64,000 nucleotides of DNA from Alphaproteobacteria bacterium (GTDB lineage: Bacteria; Pseudomonadota; Alphaproteobacteria; GCA-016699305), in NCBI GenBank assembly GCA_016699305.1, contig CP064970.1, forward strand, positions 1,550,001-1,614,000, given 5' to 3'. The position numbers and the translations under genes were made by a program. The notes under the pieces were generated by a model, which was not told the DNA's origin, ran no database searches, and was given only the letters and a program-made list of their open reading frames with translations. This document shows, piece by piece, positions 33,937-41,752 of the stretch; positions within the stretch are counted from its first letter, which is position 1; every line of letters starts with the position of its first letter.

Positions 33937-35337
33937 TCACCTCTCATCGGGACGTTCGGGCGCGTCTTTTTCTAACTCTTTGGCGGATTCGCGCAGGTCT
34001 TGGGCTTTTAGGCGCAGGGGCGAGCCGGTGGGAAGTTGCTTGATGGCGGCTTCGGCCATGCGGCGGGCTTGCTTGGCATCGCCCCGGGCCAGGGCTTCTT
34101 CGGCCAGGGCGTAGGTGGCGGCGGGTTGGTCGCTCTTGCGTCCCCAGGCGGTGGCCATCAGACGCCACAGGGAAGGTGTTTGCGGTTCTTGGCGCAAGGC
34201 GGCCTGAAGCTGGGCGACGGCCTCATCCAACAGGGCCGGGTCTTGGCTTTCCAACAGGGCATGGGCCAGGGCGCTTCGCAGCAGGGGCGAGTTGTCCGCC
34301 AAGGCCACGGCGCGGCGGTAATCTTCGACCGCCAGGCGCGGTTTGCCGTTTTCCAACAGCATTTGGGCCTTCATCTCGTGGAAATAGGGATTGTCGGGTT
34401 CGGCCTTCAGCAAATCCTGGATTCCTGTCATCGCCTCATCGAAACGGTTGCGCATATGCAGGGCCTGAACCCGCGCGTAACGCGCCTCGATGCGCGGATC
34501 GGCCGCGCCATAGCGCAGCAAAGCGGCCTCGGGCTGCATATAGCCCAGCAATTTTCCTTTCATGCGCTCGAAACGCTGGGCGAAGTCGGGGGGCAGCGCG
34601 TTGATGCTGCTGGGCGAAGACGCGATATGCGCGCGCACCGCCTCGATGCGGTCCAGGCTTAGGGGATGGGTGCGCACAAAGGCGATTTGGCGATCTGTGG
34701 GCAGCAATTCCTGGCTTTGCAGCTTTTCGAAAAAGGTCAATAGGCCGCGCGCCGACCATCCGGCGCTGTCCAGGAAACGCAAGGCGGCGGCATCGGCGGA
34801 GGATTCTTGCGTGCGGCTGAAGCTAAGGAAACTGCGCTGGGCGATATTGGCCGCGCCGCTCATCACCGCGCCGGTGGCGTTGCCGTTGCCGGTGGCCACG
34901 CCCGCCGCCACACCCAGCACAAGGCCCAAGATCGTCTCGATCGAGGCGTTGCGGATGGCGTCGCCCGAGCGCAGCAAATGCCCGCCCGATATATGTCCGA
35001 TCTCATGCGCCAACACGCCCACCAATTGCTCGGGGCCGGTGGCCGCTTGGAGCAATCCGGTATGGATAAAGACATTCGGCCCGCCCGCCACATAGGCGTT
35101 GATGGCGGAATCGCGCACCAGCACAAAGCGCGCGGTCTGCGGGTTTAATCCGGCAGCTTGCAGCAAAGGCGCGGCAAAGACGCGCAGCGTGTCTTCGATC
35201 TCGGCATCGCGCAGGATTTGGATGCCGGGACCGGATGCGGCCCTTGCTGGCGGCATAAGCATGGCCAAGGCCAACACGGCGCACAGCCCCAGGCGGCAGG
35301 CATGGGCAAAGCGGCGTCGAAGGATCGTCATCTTCAT
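33937..35337 (-). CDS. M48 family metalloprotease with TPR domain (BepA-like)
   Basis: A 466-residue periplasmic protease like BepA/YfgC, which checks outer membrane protein and LPS-transport assembly. Signal peptide: a Leu/Ala-rich core ending PPARAA. The zinc motif HEIGH is at residues 111-115 (LVGVLAHEIGHISGGH), and the third ligand Glu lies in SADAAALRFL's preceding QESSAD. The C-terminal 200 residues are tetratricopeptide-like helices (YRRAVALADNSPLLRSALAH and similar). An ATG two codons in (MTILRRR) could also be the start. The long 5' readings upstream do not add conserved sequence. Confidence 0.9.
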   Translation of the reverse strand: MKMTILRRRFAHACRLGLCAVLALAMLMPPARAASGPGIQILRDAEIEDTLRVFAAPLLQAAGLNPQTARFVLVRDSAINAYVAGGPNVFIHTGLLQAATGPEQLVGVLAHEIGHISGGHLLRSGDAIRNASIETILGLVLGVAAGVATGNGNATGAVMSGAANIAQRSFLSFSRTQESSADAAALRFLDSAGWSARGLLTFFEKLQSQELLPTDRQIAFVRTHPLSLDRIEAVRAHIASSPSSINALPPDFAQRFERMKGKLLGYMQPEAALLRYGAADPRIEARYARVQALHMRNRFDEAMTGIQDLLKAEPDNPYFHEMKAQMLLENGKPRLAVEDYRRAVALADNSPLLRSALAHALLESQDPALLDEAVAQLQAALRQEPQTPSLWRLMATAWGRKSDQPAATYALAEEALARGDAKQARRMAEAAIKQLPTGSPLRLKAQDLRESAKELEKDAPERPDER

Positions 35338-35422
35338 GGGGGGATAGCCTGACTTATAACCATGGCATAAGCTTGGCATCATTCATAAAGCTTCATCAAC
35401 CGCCGTGATTGAGATGAAGAAT

Positions 35423-35590
35423 CTGCGATTCAGCACCAGCGTCAAAGGCGGGTGATGGATGCCCGCATGCGCGAGCATGACTCGTGGAGAGGGTGGTTTT
35501 TATATGAATCGGCATGGCTTGTTGTGATCCTCCCTCTCTTCATGCGTCACTCCCGCGAAAGCGGGAGTCCATCACTTCCCCTGGCCGATG
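35423..35590. repeat. Intergenic repeat, copy 1 of a tandem pair
   Basis: About 168 bases, nearly identical to the next copy, offset 189-190 bases. It contains the palindrome ACTCCCGCGAAAGCGGGAGT near its right end. A diverged third copy lies in inverse orientation near 61.5 kb, so this is a dispersed family. Confidence 0.85.
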
Positions 35591-35612
35591 GCGCTGTGTT
35601 TCAGAAAAGAGT

Positions 35613-35779
35613 CTGCGATTCAGCACTAACGTGAATGGCGGGTGATGGATGCCGCATGCGCGAGCATGACTCGTGGAGAGGGTGGTTTTTATATGAATCG
35701 GCATGGCTTGTTGTGATCCTCCCTCTCTTCATGCGTCACTCCCGCGAAGGCGGGAGTCCATCACTTCCCCTGGCCGATG
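35613..35779. repeat. Intergenic repeat, copy 2 of a tandem pair
   Basis: Matches copy 1 over its whole length with a few substitutions (near GCACTAACGTGAATGG) and one base lost (GCCGCATG for GCCCGCATG). It carries the variant palindrome CTCCCGCGAAGGCGGGAG. Confidence 0.85.
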
Positions 35780-35901
35780 ATGCGGGAATTCAGAATAAAG
35801 CCCATACGGGCTAACCCATCAAGGACCCCAAGCTTTGCCCTGGCCGGGCGGCGATGCCAGATTTATGCAGACCAGGCGTATCCGCGCTTAGGATATCCCG
35901 C
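35780..35901. other. Intergenic remainder after the repeats
   Basis: Between the second repeat copy and the stop of the helical-repeat gene. I see no gene, promoter or terminator here; short readings within the adjoining repeats are not supported as genes. Confidence 0.5.
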
Positions 35902-37527
35902 CTATCTTATAAACCGATCCTGCAACTGAACGGTCATGGTGCGCAAAGGGCGATAGGGAAGTTCGGTCTTGCCCCATGGATTAGACAGGTCTTTATTTCT
36001 CTTGCCAATCTGCGCAGCAAGCTCAGCCATGGCGATATACTGACGAGAAGGCATGGCCGCGGTATCGCCATTGGGCGTCCCCATGCGTTCCAGAATAGCC
36101 TCGGCATACAACTTATACCTATTTGCAAGAGCGGTCAGGGTCATTGACAAGACATCCGCCAGACCTTCTTCAGGATCTGTGCTCGGCTGATGCGTATCGG
36201 GTGAGGCAAAAATATCCACTAATTTCTTAACTCTCCCGAGCTTTATTGAACCGCGCGCTCTAGGGCTTTTCCACAGAATGCGGCCGATATTACGGACGGC
36301 TTTGTGCTTGATGTACGGCTGGTCGCTGTCAAGTCCGCTTGTGGCGATCTCCAGGGCGGATCGCGCGATGCCCAAGGACAGGCTTCTATCGTCGCGCAGC
36401 GCAAGGGCTAGGGCAAACTGTAATAGGGATGGATCCACACTTGCGTCTTCTTCAACAAGACGATCCAGGGCCTCGATAGCTTTGAGGGGTCCGTTCTTCT
36501 GTCTAATCAGTGTCCCAACCATCCCCCCGATCAGGTTAGATTTTTCATTTAAAACGTGCCGCATCGCCGTGTGATAATCATGCTTGTTGGGCTTGGTAAC
36601 ATTATATGCCACAAAACGCCCATAGGCGACCGAGACATCCATCATTCCAACACCTATGAAGGCATCGGGGGAAAGCACCAGGCGACGCACAGCGGCGGCA
36701 GCGCTTGTCACTTTGCTCTTGTTCTGCGCGAAGCCCTGGCGCGTATCGTCTGTCTGCTTGTCGGTGGGCATCAGGCCTGCATCCATGGCCTTTGTCATCA
36801 CGTTGCAGGCGGCGGCGATAATGTCGGTCGTTTGTTCGGTGACACCAAGCTTCAATATCTGAGAGCAGGTCTTCCATAATCTGTCAATGCGCTGCGGATC
36901 GTCTTGGGCCAAAAGATGCAACAGGCGCAGCGCGGCGACATCGCTGCGGTCGATAGGGGGATATTTGTGATTGTGGACGGCAAGCTCTTCCAACCAATCT
37001 TCTTGAGCCATTCCATGGGTTGTCTTCGCATTCTCGTAGGCGCTGGTTACCACCCTCAGCATTCGTGCCAGATTGGGCTGCGGTTCGCCATGATGCATGG
37101 ACAGCAGCATCACAACCTTGTCGTTAAGTTGACGAACCTTACATTCTCTTGGAGGAATATCTTTCCAGATATGCCCAAGGGACGCCTCTAATTTTGTGGC
37201 GACGCCTCTGTCTTTTTCGTCATAGATCGCCTCTATCAGCCAGTCTTCTTCTCTCCTGACGGCGTCTATCTTATGGTCGGTAACCTTGCCTAAGATATCG
37301 GCTCCTGCCGAACGAATCTCGGCGGGTTGATCGGCATCCAGGGCCAGTTTTGCAATCCCGATGGCCAGATCAGCTTGCGGGTCTCCGCAATTGTAACTGA
37401 CTATCGTTTTCTGGAAAGATTGGATGAATTCAACCCGCGCCTGGATGGCTGCGGGCGTGTGCCCAGCTGCTTGATTCCATGCCTCGGTCACATCATGAAG
37501 AGAAAGTGTTTGAGATTGATGCGCCAT
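35902..37527 (-). CDS. Large alpha-helical repeat protein, function unknown
   Basis: A 541-residue, soluble, almost entirely helical protein without signal peptide or membrane segment. The pattern of paired helices of 35-45 residues (for example ADLAIGIAKLALDADQPAEI, SLSLGIARSALEIATSGLDS) suggests HEAT/ARM-like repeats. It has few Cys and no catalytic motif that I recognise. The ATG (MAHQSQT) follows AAGGGAAC at good spacing. Its upstream neighbour is ybgC in the same direction, about 100 bases away; downstream lies the tandem intergenic repeat. It could be an adaptor or scaffold, but that is only a guess. Confidence 0.7.
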   Translation of the reverse strand: MAHQSQTLSLHDVTEAWNQAAGHTPAAIQARVEFIQSFQKTIVSYNCGDPQADLAIGIAKLALDADQPAEIRSAGADILGKVTDHKIDAVRREEDWLIEAIYDEKDRGVATKLEASLGHIWKDIPPRECKVRQLNDKVVMLLSMHHGEPQPNLARMLRVVTSAYENAKTTHGMAQEDWLEELAVHNHKYPPIDRSDVAALRLLHLLAQDDPQRIDRLWKTCSQILKLGVTEQTTDIIAAACNVMTKAMDAGLMPTDKQTDDTRQGFAQNKSKVTSAAAAVRRLVLSPDAFIGVGMMDVSVAYGRFVAYNVTKPNKHDYHTAMRHVLNEKSNLIGGMVGTLIRQKNGPLKAIEALDRLVEEDASVDPSLLQFALALALRDDRSLSLGIARSALEIATSGLDSDQPYIKHKAVRNIGRILWKSPRARGSIKLGRVKKLVDIFASPDTHQPSTDPEEGLADVLSMTLTALANRYKLYAEAILERMGTPNGDTAAMPSRQYIAMAELAAQIGKRNKDLSNPWGKTELPYRPLRTMTVQLQDRFIR

Positions 37528-37626
37528 TGCCGGGTTCCCTTGTAGCCAAAAGGTCATTGGCGAAGGATAATATGCGCATGATAGGCATTAATCAATAAGA
37601 CGGTAATATTATGATCTCAACACTAT

Positions 37627-38085
37627 TTAGAGTTGTTCGGCCCGCATTTGCAATGCCTGGCGCAACGAATTAGGCAGACGCGCGGGCGCGCCGCTGGCCA
37701 GTTTCATGCAGACCAGGCGTATCTTGGCGTCCGCCAGGTCGGTTTCCTCGCGCCGGACCATCTGATGTAGGGAAAAACTGGCCCCGCCGACCTCTTGAAC
37801 GCAAGTGACGACATGCAAAGCGTCGTGCAAGCGGGCAGGGGATAGATAGTCGATCACACATCGGCGCACCGCCAGCACCAAGCCCGCCGCATCCATCTGC
37901 GCCAAGACCTCAGGGGCCAGCAGGCGCAAACATTCCATGCGTGCGCGTTCAATCAGGCGCAGATAATTGGCGTAATAGACGACACCCGCCGTGTCGGTGT
38001 CCTCGTAATAGACGCGCACGGGGAATATATGCCGCTCATCGCGCCAGAATCCGGTGGGGGGCATTTCGTATGCGGGAGATGTCAT
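37627..38085 (-). CDS. ybgC: Acyl-CoA thioesterase YbgC (Tol-Pal associated, hotdog fold)
   Basis: A 152-residue 4-hydroxybenzoyl-CoA-thioesterase-type protein. The active-site region VRVYYEDTDTAGVVYYANYL has the catalytic Asp, followed by FIERAR-like LIERARMECLRLL. YbgC hydrolyses short acyl-CoA or acyl-ACP and usually lies next to tolQRAB; those genes are not seen here. Length is normal. A tiny open frame ends two bases before its ATG. Confidence 0.92.
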   Translation of the reverse strand: MTSPAYEMPPTGFWRDERHIFPVRVYYEDTDTAGVVYYANYLRLIERARMECLRLLAPEVLAQMDAAGLVLAVRRCVIDYLSPARLHDALHVVTCVQEVGGASFSLHQMVRREETDLADAKIRLVCMKLASGAPARLPNSLRQALQMRAEQL

Positions 38086-38086
38086 G

Positions 38087-38191
38087 TCACAAGATTCCTG
38101 TCAAAGCGGGTGGGGCGGCCTCCTCGCTTTCCGCGTCCAAGCCCGGCAGGGCCAACATCATGGGCGGGGTTCTGCTGTGGCTCATCTTCAT
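38087..38191 (-). CDS. Possible 34-residue small protein upstream of ybgC
   Basis: An open frame of 34 codons (MKMSHSRTPPMMLALPGL, then an acidic stretch and a hydrophobic end) stops one base before the ybgC ATG. Close spacing suggests coupling. There is no good ribosome-binding site; a TTATACT box lies just upstream, so a leaderless or nearly leaderless message is conceivable. It may also be chance. Confidence 0.3.
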   Translation of the reverse strand: MKMSHSRTPPMMLALPGLDAESEEAAPPALTGIL

Positions 38192-38380
38192 AGGGCCAGT
38201 ATAACATTTCTTGTCATATCCTCTAATCTCTAGATGCCCGAGATTGTCGCGCGTGCAGAGACGTTCGAACCCAATGCCTCATCAGCAAGGATAGAAAAGG
38301 CAGAGCGGCCTTCTGCCAGATTTTGAGGCGGCCTTGGTGTGCCGGTGTAAGAGCGCCAAATAACCGGCGCAACGTCCTTG

Positions 38381-39118
38381 CTAAGGGCTTGGCTGACTTT
38401 GCCCCGGCTGATCAGGTGCCCCTTGCTTCTGCGGTTCTGTGGGTGCCGGAACCAGTTTCATGCCCATGGGCAATTGCAGATTGAAGGGGGGCGCAGGCGC
38501 GTTCGCGGGTTTGACCTCCTGTTTAGGCGGAGCCAGGGTGGGCATCCATTCCACGAGAAGCGCAGCGCCATCGGCCAGGAATGGCCGTGTTTGGGCCTTG
38601 GACAGCCATATCGGCTGTTTGCTCCCCACGGACATTTCAACAGTATGAGGCGTGTTGCCCATGGGCTCGGTCGTGGGCGGCTGGCGGACCGCTGTGAGCG
38701 TCCCATGTGAACGCGGCGTAGAATCTTCGGGGGCGGGGGGCCATATCCATGTGCTTCCCAGATAAACCAAAGTCATGATCAACGCGCCGCGCGCCGCGCC
38801 GAATACCAGGCCCAACGTCCGGTCGATCATGCCGATGGCCTTGCCGCGCAAGATCAGCCCGGCGATCAAATGCCCTACGATCAACAATGCCAAAAGACTG
38901 ATGGCGAATAGGCCCAGTGCGGTCACCCCATCGGCAATGCTGGGGGAGGAGATATGCGCGCGCACCAGCGGCGAGACATCTTTGAATAGTGCGTAAGCCA
39001 CCACGCCCGCGCCGATCCAGGCGGCCAGGGAAAACACTTCGCGTAACAAGCCGCGCGCCAATGCCAGCAAAGCCGACAACAGAACCACGCTCAAGACAAT
39101 GATATCGACGGCCATCAT
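38381..39118 (-). CDS. cvpA: CvpA family membrane protein
   Basis: A 245-residue protein. The first 170 residues have four membrane helices with the CvpA pattern: DIIVLSVVLLSALLALARG, then LREVFSLAAWIGAGVVAY and GMIDRTLGLVFGAARGAL. The last about 80 residues are a Pro/Thr-rich periplasmic or cytoplasmic tail. CvpA is needed for colicin V production in E. coli and has a role in envelope homeostasis. AAGGACC lies before the paired ATG codons; either may start. Confidence 0.88.
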   Translation of the reverse strand: MMAVDIIVLSVVLLSALLALARGLLREVFSLAAWIGAGVVAYALFKDVSPLVRAHISSPSIADGVTALGLFAISLLALLIVGHLIAGLILRGKAIGMIDRTLGLVFGAARGALIMTLVYLGSTWIWPPAPEDSTPRSHGTLTAVRQPPTTEPMGNTPHTVEMSVGSKQPIWLSKAQTRPFLADGAALLVEWMPTLAPPKQEVKPANAPAPPFNLQLPMGMKLVPAPTEPQKQGAPDQPGQSQPSP

Positions 39119-39333
39119 GGCGAAAGGTCCTTATTGACAAGACAAGACGATACAGCTTAACGCGCTTGTTCTTAAAGCGCCACGAGGTGTCAGAAAAAAC
39201 ATGATTATGTTTCTGTACGGGAATATTTTGACGGTATGTAACAGGTGGAGACGCGAATCATCCCAATCTAAAGGTGATTCGTTTTGAGGTGCTGTGTGAC
39301 TACAGTTCGTATCTCGGGGACCAAAAAAAACGC

Positions 39334-39361
39334 TTGACAGGGCAAAATAGTGACCTATCTG
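39334..39361 (+). promoter_or_regulatory. Sigma-70-like promoter upstream of the H1-like gene
   Basis: TTGACA and TATCTG separated by 16 bases, 20 bases before a tiny open frame with a good ribosome-binding site and about 135 bases before the H1-like gene. It lies in an A+T-rich stretch. Confidence 0.5.
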
Positions 39362-39381
39362 CAACTCATAAGGGAGATATC

Positions 39382-39420
39382 ATGTCTTTTTCTATGCTTA
39401 CGACTAATTTTTTGACTTAA
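39382..39420 (+). CDS. Possible 12-codon leader peptide
   Basis: ATG with AGGGAG six bases upstream opens a frame MSFSMLTTNFLT followed by TAA. It lies between a good promoter and the H1-like gene, 76 bases before its start. The strong ribosome-binding site is the main support; the peptide has no run of a single amino acid that would suggest classical attenuation. Confidence 0.35.
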   Translation: MSFSMLTTNFLT

Positions 39421-39496
39421 CGATTGACGAGACAACGTGACCTTATCAGCATTTGACTACTGGTCTCACATCGCGACCTTACAACAGGAGATACCA

Positions 39497-39703
39497 ATGG
39501 TGACCAAGAAGGCTCCGGCCAAAAAGACTACGACAGCCGTGAAGAAGGCTCCCGTGAAGAAGGCTCCGGCCGCCAAGAAGACCGCGACCGCTGTCAAAAA
39601 GGCTCCGGCCAAGAAGACCGCGACTGCTGTCAAAAAGGCGCCCGTGAAGAAGGCTCCGGCCGCCAAGAAGGCGCCCGCCAAGAAGGCTGCAGCGAAGAAG
39701 TAG
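39497..39703 (+). CDS. Histone H1-like Lys/Ala-rich basic protein
   Basis: A 68-residue protein made almost wholly of AKKAPAKK / TAVKKAPVKKAPAAKK repeats: about a third Lys, a third Ala, the rest Pro, Thr and Val. Such proteins bind DNA without sequence preference, like bacterial H1-like proteins and AlgP-type tails. The ATG follows AGGAG. The DNA is itself repetitive (GTGAAGAAGGCTCC and variants), so repeat number may vary between strains. Similar tails occur on DksA and PhaC in this window. Confidence 0.88.
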   Translation: MVTKKAPAKKTTTAVKKAPVKKAPAAKKTATAVKKAPAKKTATAVKKAPVKKAPAAKKAPAKKAAAKK

Positions 39704-39894
39704 TCTTTCTGTTCTTCAGTAACCGCCGATCCATTCCGATCAAGACAATCGGAACCGGGTCGGCGGTTCGCATTTGGACAACGAAGACCTGGCAGGAAGA
39801 TGCCAAAACGGAGCCTGACGGCTCCTTTTCTTTGGGAGCGTCAGATATGCCAAGGCCTTGCGTCCGATAAGGAATCTTGGGAAAGATCACACCC

Positions 39895-40347
39895 ATGACG
39901 CGGCAAAAGCACAGAAAAAACGTATGGCACCGTTTCGCCAAGGCTATGCCTTGGCGGGAATTGGCGTGTTTTTCCGCGATCGGCGTGGTGGGTTTGCTGG
40001 TTGATATGGGAGTCTTGATGATGGCGGTGCATGGGTTGGGACTTGATCCCTATAGTGGCCGGCTGCTGTCATTCTTGGCGGCGGCCACGGGGAACTGGGC
40101 TTTGAACCGCTATGTTACCTTTAAACGCCATGATCGGGGCGCGCCTTTGCGGCAATGGGCGCGGTATCTGGCGGCCAATGGCGTGGGCTTTGCCGTCAAT
40201 TACAGTGTGTATGGGCTGCTTGTCGCTTTGGCTCCTATGGTGAAGGCTCAACCCTTGTGGGGTGTGGCCGCCGGATCTGTGGCGGGGTTAGGGGTCAATT
40301 TCTTGGCCAGCCGACGTTTCGTCTTTCGCGCGCATCCACCACGCTGA
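39895..40347 (+). CDS. GtrA family membrane protein
   Basis: A 150-residue protein with four membrane helices and the GtrA pattern: CFSAIGVVGLLVDMGVLMM, then NWALNRYVTFKR, VGFAVNYSVYG and VNFLASRRFVF at the end. GtrA-like proteins help move lipid-linked sugars across the membrane for cell-surface glycans. The ATG chosen has GGGAAAG eight bases upstream; a TTG six codons earlier is the alternative. Confidence 0.88.
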   Translation: MTRQKHRKNVWHRFAKAMPWRELACFSAIGVVGLLVDMGVLMMAVHGLGLDPYSGRLLSFLAAATGNWALNRYVTFKRHDRGAPLRQWARYLAANGVGFAVNYSVYGLLVALAPMVKAQPLWGVAAGSVAGLGVNFLASRRFVFRAHPPR

Positions 40348-40425
40348 CAGCCGCCTTCTCTCGTGCTAGAACCAACGACACACATCAAACCATACACACG
40401 GATTTATCAGGGGGAGTCGCGCATC

Positions 40426-40761
40426 ATGTCCTATATCGTCACGGAAGCCTGCATCAAATGCAAATACACCGATTGCGTGTCGGTTTGTCCCGTGGATTGC
40501 TTCTACGAGGGCGAGAACATGTTGGTCATCAATCCAGATGAATGCATCAGTTGCGGCGTGTGCGAGCCGGAATGTCCGGCCGAGGCCATCATCACCGACG
40601 CTCATGCCGATGCGCCGCGCTGGGTCGAGGTCAATCGGGAATACGCGGCCAAATGGCCCAATATCAGCCGCAAGAAGCCACATGCCGAGGACGCCGATTC
40701 CTATAAGGGTGTCGCGGATAAGTTCAAGCAGCATTTCAGTCCCAAGCCGGCCGGTGGCTGA
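40426..40761 (+). CDS. fdxA: 7Fe ferredoxin FdxA
   Basis: A 111-residue seven-iron ferredoxin. The N-terminus MSYIVTEACIKCKYTDCVSV and CPVDCFYEG carries Cys for a 3Fe-4S and a 4Fe-4S cluster; a second set is CISCGVCEPECP. The C-terminal extension (WPNISRKK) is typical of this alphaproteobacterial type. It moves electrons in the cytoplasm. The FkbM methyltransferase gene starts shortly after or overlaps it. Confidence 0.96.
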   Translation: MSYIVTEACIKCKYTDCVSVCPVDCFYEGENMLVINPDECISCGVCEPECPAEAIITDAHADAPRWVEVNREYAAKWPNISRKKPHAEDADSYKGVADKFKQHFSPKPAGG

Positions 40762-40807
40762 TGGTGCTGCATTCGGTTCCTATCCCGGATTGGCGGAGCC
40801 AGGCAGC

Positions 40808-41620
40808 ATGACGGTCAAAGACATCAAGATAGGCGACGCCATCCACGAGATGACTTCGGACGACCGTTATCTAGAGCACATCGCCCAGGATTTCGAACCG
40901 CATATGATCAAGCTGTTCGACGTCGTCATCAATAAGGGCGATACGGTTTTGGATATCGGGGCCAATATTGGCTGTTGCGCGCTTTTTTACGGCAGCAAGG
41001 CCAGGGAGGTTCACGCTTTCGAGCCGTCGCCCAGCACCTTCAATCTGCTGCAAACAAATATCGATAAGGCCCGGATGCCGCAGGTCCACGCGCATAATAT
41101 CGGTCTAGGCATTAAGAAGGCGACCATGCCGCTCTCCTTCAGTCCGAACATGCGCGCGGGCGCGTTTATATCGGACAAAACCCAGCCATCTTCGGGGCAT
41201 GTCATGGAAAGGATATCCATCCGAAAATTGGACGATGTGGTGCGATCTTTGAGGCTTAGAAGGGTCGATTTTATCAAGATTGATGTCGAAGGGTTTGAGA
41301 TGAACGTGATCAAGGGAGGGCGGACGACCTTGCGCAAGCACCGACCGGTTGTGGTCTTGGAATTGAACCATTGGTGCCTGAACGCCTTCCAACGCCTCAG
41401 CGTTCCGGAGTTCTTCGATTTTCTCCGCTCGATTTTCCCCATCCTTTATGCGGTCGAGGGCGATTCCTATATGAATCTGCATGATCCGGGCGAGAGCTAT
41501 ATCGTCATGTATCAGCACATCGTTCGCAATTTCCGATTCTCGAATATTGTGGCCGCTTTCGATCCCTCGCAGATCGTGCGTTTCGATGGAAGCTATCACC
41601 ACGGCTTTCATCAGGCCTAG
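40808..41620 (+). CDS. FkbM family methyltransferase
   Basis: A 270-residue SAM-dependent methyltransferase. Motif I is VLDIGANIGCCALFYG, followed by VHAFEPSPSTFNLLQ; the FkbM region has RVDFIKIDVEGFEMNVIKGG and VVVLELN. FkbM enzymes O-methylate sugars or small molecules, often in surface glycans. The ATG (MTVKDIK) has GGAG about nine bases upstream; a GTG 18 codons earlier would overlap fdxA. It converges with the radical SAM gene. Confidence 0.88.
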   Translation: MTVKDIKIGDAIHEMTSDDRYLEHIAQDFEPHMIKLFDVVINKGDTVLDIGANIGCCALFYGSKAREVHAFEPSPSTFNLLQTNIDKARMPQVHAHNIGLGIKKATMPLSFSPNMRAGAFISDKTQPSSGHVMERISIRKLDDVVRSLRLRRVDFIKIDVEGFEMNVIKGGRTTLRKHRPVVVLELNHWCLNAFQRLSVPEFFDFLRSIFPILYAVEGDSYMNLHDPGESYIVMYQHIVRNFRFSNIVAAFDPSQIVRFDGSYHHGFHQA

Positions 41621-41752
41621 GCGCTGGCTCGGTCGACTTCGACGGATTCGGACGAGGCGGTGATGACAATCCCGGTGGCTCAGTTTGGATATGGGAAAAC
41701 AGATCAAAGATCTGTCCCGCAAGATCAGGTAATGACAGCCTAACGAACAGGC

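Noticed and set aside
35452..35634. Open frame of 60 codons across the first intergenic repeat
   Set aside because: It is formed by the repeat unit itself and contains the palindrome; the second copy loses a base and breaks the frame.
41690..41720. Short inverted repeat CAGATCAAAGATCTG between fkbM and radical SAM genes as terminator
   Set aside because: The stem is only five or six bases and no T run follows on either strand.
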